A stretch of 64,000 bases of DNA from Dioscorea cayenensis subsp. rotundata (Eukaryota > Streptophyta > Magnoliopsida > Dioscoreales > Dioscoreaceae), in NCBI RefSeq assembly GCF_009730915.1, contig NC_052477.1:29894420-29958419 (forward strand). The letters run 5' to 3'. The position numbers were made by a program, and so were the translations under genes. The notes under the pieces were generated by a model, which was given only the letters and a program-made list of their open reading frames with translations, searched no databases and had not been told where the DNA came from. Positions 59,239 through 64,000 of the stretch are shown here, piece after piece (the first letter of the stretch is position 1; every line of letters starts with the position of its first letter).

Positions 59239-59992
59239 CTCGTCGGCGATGATCCAGCGTTTACTCGACGACGAAGAGGATACAAAAGCCCTAATCTTCA
59301 CGATAAATTGTAGAAGTGTTTTACTTGCGACCCCCTGAAAAATAGAGAAATTATTTGGCACTCTCTTATATTTTTTGTAAAAATTATTTATCACCTTCAT
59401 TTTTAAATTTTATTTTATTTATTACCAACGGAACAACTTTCTGATAATTTAAAGTTTTAAACCGGATTAAAATAATTTTTTATTCTTTTATTTCTATTAA
59501 ATAGCTTATATAAATAAAAGAGTTTCAGATCATAATAAACTTAACATGGGGTTACTTGGAAAATATACATCAAAATATAAGTAACTCCTATCAAGGTTAA
59601 AATTCTAAATTTTCCTCTGTTTATTATTAAATAAAAATACTTTTTTTTTTAATTTTCTCATATAAATATGAGTAATGAGAAATAAAAAAACTTTATTTTA
59701 TGTAATTTATTTTATAATGTTATTTTTACAACTCTCTGAGATTTTTTAAACAAAATATTGAGGTGATACGTCTGCAACAAAGCAAAACTAACCTATTTAG
59801 ACACTCAAACAATTGGAACAATACGAAGACAATAAATATCACTAAAAAAAGATCACCAAAAACATTCAATAAAAATAGATTTACATCAGTTCTAAACCGA
59901 AAACCTGCAAACATGTTGAAGTACAATCAAATTTCACTATGGTCCATGAACCACCATGGAGTTACTTGATCAAATCATATATTAACTAAGAA
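59239..59992. other. Spacer between FCF2 and prefoldin 2
   Basis: FCF2 promoter side (59239-59400), then very AT-rich DNA, then the 3' end of prefoldin 2. No additional gene recognised. Confidence 0.5.
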
Positions 59993-60442
59993 TCACACAC
60001 CCTGCTCACTTGCAGGACCAACAAGAACTCCTTGAGCAGTACCTTCCTTCCGGCTGTTGTCATTCTTAGCTTCATTGTCGGATTTCCTAATCTTGATCTT
60101 GTGCTTCAGTTCAAACTCTGCAATCTCCTTCTTTTTCTTTTCTAATGCCTCATTAAGACGAGTGATCACCTCCTCCAGACCCTCTTTGTTGCGCTGGACT
60201 GCTGGCATGACTTCCTTGATTGTTCTTTCAACCAGAACACCACCGATCATTCTATAGCAGCGTCGGGAAGGATCAAGTGGTTGTATTGCTCCAAGCACGA
60301 GTGAGTGTTCACTGACTTCCATTTCTATCTCTGTGATCTTTGAGTAAAGCTGGTTCAGTTCAGATCGCAGGACACTGTACATGTTTGCAATTGCCTGCTC
60401 ACTCATTGCTTCCCTATTGTCTTTGCCAGCTATATCGGCCAT
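59993..60442 (-). CDS. PFD2: Prefoldin subunit 2
   Basis: Beta-type subunit of the hexameric prefoldin chaperone, which delivers unfolded actin and tubulin to the chaperonin CCT in the cytosol. Single coding exon of 149 residues, the family length. Two long coiled-coil helices flank the conserved hairpin: EQAIANMYSVLRSELNQLYS, then VSEHSLVLGAIQPLDPSRRC, YRMIGGVLVERTIKEVMPAV, and a Lys/Glu-rich second helix. The C-terminus ends AQGVLVGPASEQGV. An acceptor (TTTCAG|GACC) sits directly upstream of the ATG, so the leader is spliced. Frame intact. Confidence 0.95.
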   Translation of the reverse strand: MADIAGKDNREAMSEQAIANMYSVLRSELNQLYSKITEIEMEVSEHSLVLGAIQPLDPSRRCYRMIGGVLVERTIKEVMPAVQRNKEGLEEVITRLNEALEKKKKEIAEFELKHKIKIRKSDNEAKNDNSRKEGTAQGVLVGPASEQGV

Positions 60443-60452
60443 GGTCCTGAAA

Positions 60453-62221
60453 TAAAGCAAAGAAAAACAAGGATAAATAAATCCAAAAACAAAGTGCTCA
60501 CAATTCTTAAGCCACTTGTAAATGAGCTTGCATGAATAGCAAAAATCAGTTTCTGTCAGCTCCGGCAATTGCCAGGGTAGTAGAAATGAACTCTAGTTTG
60601 CAAACAAAGTAACTTTCTCACAGTTACAATATGACCGATATGAAAAGTTGAACTGGTGGATATGCACAGAAGCTTATGTCCAAAGGTATTGGCAAACTAA
60701 ACACAAATGAAATTTGGGGGGATGAAACAGATGATGACCAGAAAGCATTTTTGGTATAAAATACCAGCCTAATATTATATACTGCATACTCTAGTTTTAG
60801 CCCATGAGCATAAGCTTTTGGTAATTTAACAAGTGAGATGTGATATAAATGAGATTTTTAACTGGTGGAGATGTACACAAGCTAAGGTCTGATACTATTG
60901 GGAAACAAAAAAGAGAGATTTTGGAGGGATGGAACAGATGGTAATGAACAAGCACTAATGGCATTAAAACACTAACCAAGGATTACACCACATACTCTAG
61001 TTTTAACTCATATGCTGTGAATTCAAATTATCTTGAGAAATTGGAAGGCCACAATCTTAAAAGAAAGAAACAACGACCTAAAGCAGAATCATTTGCATTT
61101 TGGAGTTATAGACTCATTACATGATCCAAAAAAATAGGCATGTAAGAAGACTCTCATTAATAACAATTCAAAGTGTGCTTTATTCTAGGGGATACAACTG
61201 GCACCATCTACCCCAATGGCCTGGAGAGCAACCTTAGAATTTTCATTGCTCATCAACAATAACCCAAAATAAGAGTTTCACTAGCAATATTGCAATAGAA
61301 TTTTTAAAAAGCATTAACAAATTGGTACAATTGAATGAGTTCCATTATTAAAAGTATTATGTCTGTCTAATCCTGACCTACAATAGCTCATATTAACCAT
61401 GTTGCAACAATCAAAACGCAGGATAATATTCAACAATAGCAAAAATTTTTTTGTAGTTCTAGTTGACAAATATGCATTCCGCAAAGCAGCAAGCATCTGT
61501 GCATCTGGTCACTCATACAATGGAGCTCATCTCATATAATAACCTTTTGTCAAATACCCACAGAATCTGATAAAGAATTGCCCTGTCAACTTCCTAGGAA
61601 AAAAACTCAAATAATCTTCAATCAAGGTAATGTAACAAGCAACAGTTTGCTGAATACCTTCAATGGCTAACTTTCTTCTGGACTCTTGTCTACACAATAA
61701 CAAAAGCCTAGATCACAATCAGCAAATGGCATATCACAAGATACTGCATTTGTATTAAAAATCCACTTTGATGATCCAAGACATGAAACAAATAAGCTAT
61801 ATGAGCTAAGCATAAAACCAAATATGGCAAAGACCTCTCTAGCAGCGCAACATCTAACCCTAAAATAACAAGCAACCAAAAAGCAATGCCATTGCCAAAC
61901 GCATCCTTAGAATGAACATCCTCCTGATCTAGTAGTCACTGACAAATCTGATACCAAAGGTTAATGGAAGACCTTTATATCATGCTAGTTGGATAGATCA
62001 TCATCCTTTGGGACTGAAAATATAATTAAAACAGCTCCAAAAAATCACTAGGGTTTGAAAACAGAAAATCAAAATCACGGATTTTAATTCCAATATAACA
62101 TCTTGCAATCAAAATCAAGAATTTCATCATGAAAATGAATCAATCTAACAGCTCTGAATCAAATATCAATCAAAAGAACAAAAATCTTGGGGCTAAATAA
62201 GAACGAAAAGATCGGCCTGAC
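60453..62221 (-). other. Leader intron of prefoldin 2 (inferred)
   Basis: 1.8 kb without recognisable genes between the acceptor upstream of the PFD2 ATG and a donor-like CGTGGCAAG|GTCAGG on the minus strand at 62221. Exact acceptor base is approximate. AT-rich, with a diverged direct repeat (GCATAAGCTTTTGG-type segments) around 60650-61010. Confidence 0.55.
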
Positions 62222-62345
62222 CTTGCCACGAGATTGAATCAAAGAGTGAACGAGAGTGATCAGAGAGCTCGCCGGAGAGCGAGAACGCCTTGAAGAGAAG
62301 AACAACGGAGGATTTGGATTTGAGAACTCGGGCACACGATTCCCT
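62222..62345 (-). promoter_or_regulatory. 5' leader exon and transcription start region of prefoldin 2
   Basis: GC-richer stretch reading into a good donor at 62221; on the minus strand it has CTCTCCGGCGAGCTCTCTGA-type sequence typical of plant leaders. The start site is not determined. Confidence 0.5.
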
Positions 62346-62436
62346 TCGTCACACCTCTCTGTCTTGTTCGGGTGAGGTTTATTAGGGTTTTCTTCACTTC
62401 TCCAAATATATTTTATTTTTCAGAAAAGCCCCTCCG

Positions 62437-62465
62437 ATATATATATATATATATCTATAATATAT
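62437..62465. repeat. (AT)n microsatellite
   Basis: TATATATATATATATAT run between the PFD2 leader and the LINE remnant. Confidence 0.8.
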
Positions 62466-62499
62466 TTTTTTTTAACAATTTAATCATTTTACCAATTCA

Positions 62500-62904
62500 T
62501 AATGTTATCAATCATGGCCTTCACTCTGTTGGATGGAATGTTACTATACTTGATAAATCTGATGGGGGGCTGGGCCTCAGAAATCTTTAGGTTGGTGAAT
62601 CACTCTTTAATGGCTAAAAATATCTTTGACATTCTCAACTCTGTTAATAAGTTGTGGGTTGACATTTTTAAGTTAAAGTATCATGGTTGGCATGCTTGGA
62701 ATCCGGCTAATGTTTCTCAATCTTCCTGGTTTTATAAATCCATTTGCAACTCCGCCAACTTTATCAAACCTAACCTCAGAATTCTTTCTTGTAATCCCAC
62801 ATCTATTGATTTTTTGCATGATCCTTGTCTTCTTGATCTTCCTCTCTTTAAAAAACCAACCTTTTTGAACATGTCGGTTGACCTTGAGGCTTTGCTTGGA
62901 TGAA
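62500..62904 (+). pseudogene. LINE ORF2 remnant (region after reverse transcriptase)
   Basis: One frame reads VGWNVTILDKSDGGLGLRNL; a second, shifted by one base, continues RLVNHSLMAKNIFDILNSVN, KLWVDIFKLKYHG and SSWFYKSI. This is the order found in plant L1 ORF2 after the reverse transcriptase, just before the zf-RVT domain (GGLGIRN, SLLAKQ, LWVK, KYF). A frame shift near 62590 and a stop at 62903 kill it. No tail seen; the remnant appears interrupted by the element that follows. Confidence 0.75.
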
Positions 62905-64000
62905 GGTTTTGGGAGGATTTTATAAAAGTAAGGTAAGGTAAAGTAATGGGAGGTAAAAGGAGGTTTTCAAACCTTTTCTTGTTTGGGGCAAGGTAAGGTA
63001 AATGGATGGTTGTACATGTATATGTAGTTGTTTCTCATATGTTTTTCTTGTATGAGTATAGTTTATCATCATTCTTCTAGTATTCAGATCTTGATAATTT
63101 TGTAATGTTGATTCAATAATTTCTTTTAAACATCTAAAGTAGCTATTGAAATGCATCAAATGAGTGCATGTCAATCTTTCTATATTGCTCTGAACTGAAG
63201 CACTTTTTTGAGTAGGTTAATATGTAATTTTTATTTACATTTGTTTTCAAATAGTTTAATTATATATGTTTATGCTTGTTGTGAAGATTGCTCTATGTTC
63301 TTCCTCCATCTTTCATATTCTCTCATTCACTTGTCATCATTCTATGTAACCTTCCAGCAATATCATGCAACAATCAACACGTGAAGATGCTTTATAGATT
63401 TTTTTAAAAAAATGATATTTTGTACATTTAAAAATAAATATGAATTAGTTTTGTTTTGATAGATTCTTTAACCATAGATACTATAGAGTAATTGATGAAC
63501 AATCTTCTTCCCCACAATGTTCTGATAAGCAAGCAAAATAAGAACAATGAATAACATAAATCAAAATAAAAACATCAAACAAATTAAAATGTTATACAAA
63601 CACACAAATAAAAACAAGAACAATGAACAATCTAGTTCCATTTTAGCACCAAAGAAAACAAGCAACTCTATCTTTGCTCTCAAAAACTACCACCACCACC
63701 ACCACCATTGAAGTTGATTAAAATCAACAATAAGCAAGCATACCTTCAAAAATGAGTAGAAGGCTGCGATGGGGCTGCGATGGGGCTACGATTAGGGTTC
63801 TGGTCGGGCTGCTGCAAGAGAGAGAACGAAGAGGGGGCCAAAGAAGAAAGATGAGCAAGTTTATATATGTTTATTCTTATGTTGGAATTGTTGTAAATGA
63901 CCAAGGGCATTTTGGTCAAAAAAAATTAATTCCCATCCAAAACCTCCCCAACCCTTCAATTTGGAGGATTGGAAAATTGGGGTTAGATGGAGGTTTTAAA
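62895..64000. mobile_element. Probable non-autonomous DNA element or repeat, runs off the window
   Basis: Starts GCTTGGATGAAGGTTTTGGGAG next to the LINE remnant. Near 63933-63995 inverted-type sequence occurs (CCATCCAAAACCTCCCCAAC), followed by AGATGGAGGTTTT. Inside lie AAGGTAAGGTAAA repeats, a (CCA)n run at 63691-63708, and near 63735-63850 a CT-rich leader-like block with a donor-like GAAG|GTATGC on the minus strand. No ORF. The right boundary is outside the window. Confidence 0.4.

Noticed and set aside
53945-59992. A coordinated gene cluster (aprataxin-like, FCF2, prefoldin 2)
   Set aside because: Mixed strands, separate promoters and unrelated functions; ordinary gene neighbourhood.
1-64000. 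tRNA, rRNA or organelle DNA insertions
   Set aside because: Reading both strands by eye I found no cloverleaf-like gene and no plastid or mitochondrial sequence; a tRNA scan could still find one.

Overview
The window is nuclear DNA from a flowering plant. The evidence is multi-exon genes with GT-AG introns, plastid- and mitochondrion-targeted proteins, plant-specific families (chlorophyll synthase, KIM-type PP2C, MAPKKK17/18-like kinase, KUP1-type potassium transporter), very AT-rich intergenic DNA, and plant DNA transposons with intact target-site duplications. GC-rich 5' coding ends in the PP2C, the carrier and the kinase fit a monocot, perhaps a non-grass one. Species is not determinable by eye.

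Layout. 1-760: last four exons of chlorophyll synthase (+). 760-4600: AT-rich spacer with a small MITE and a clean 951-bp Mutator-like element. 4659-6570: clade-B (AP2C-like) PP2C (+) whose reading frame is broken by three 1-nt insertions. 7190-7540: LINE 3' end (-). 8378-9934: mitochondrial succinate-fumarate carrier SFC1 (+) with a GC-AG intron. 11250-12797: about four tandem copies of a 385-bp unit. 16614-17912: intronless MAPKKK17/18-like kinase (+). 19129-30407: 23-exon importin-11-like (KA120) gene (-). 30940-39000: transposon-rich block (partial importin duplicate, non-autonomous hAT, palindrome-rich MITEs, CACTA end, hAT/ZMYM1-type transposase pseudogene, solo LTR). 40196-43336: ER co-chaperone ERDJ3A/TMS1 (+). 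44481-46288: plastid membrane protein of unknown function (+). 49826-53944: potassium transporter KUP1 (+). 54286-57315: aprataxin/bHLH140-like multidomain protein (+). 57773-59238: rRNA-processing factor FCF2 (-). 59993-62340: prefoldin subunit 2 (-). 62480-64000: LINE remnant and an unfinished repeat with terminal-repeat-like ends.

The genes are ordinary housekeeping and signalling genes, not an operon-like cluster; I see no shared pathway and no convincing new system. The most useful observations are: (i) single-nucleotide indels that break otherwise highly conserved exons in four genes (PP2C, importin-11, aprataxin-like, FCF2), mostly in or beside short homopolymers, pointing to consensus errors or very young pseudogenes; (ii) three GC-AG introns; (iii) a 72-nt stop-free intron (possible exitron) in KUP1; (iv) a degenerate, deleted copy of importin-11 internal sequence just upstream of that gene's promoter; (v) transposons with exact 9-, 8- and 5-bp target duplications; (vi) three consecutive near-perfect palindromes; and (vii) a strict G-quadruplex motif in the kinase coding strand.
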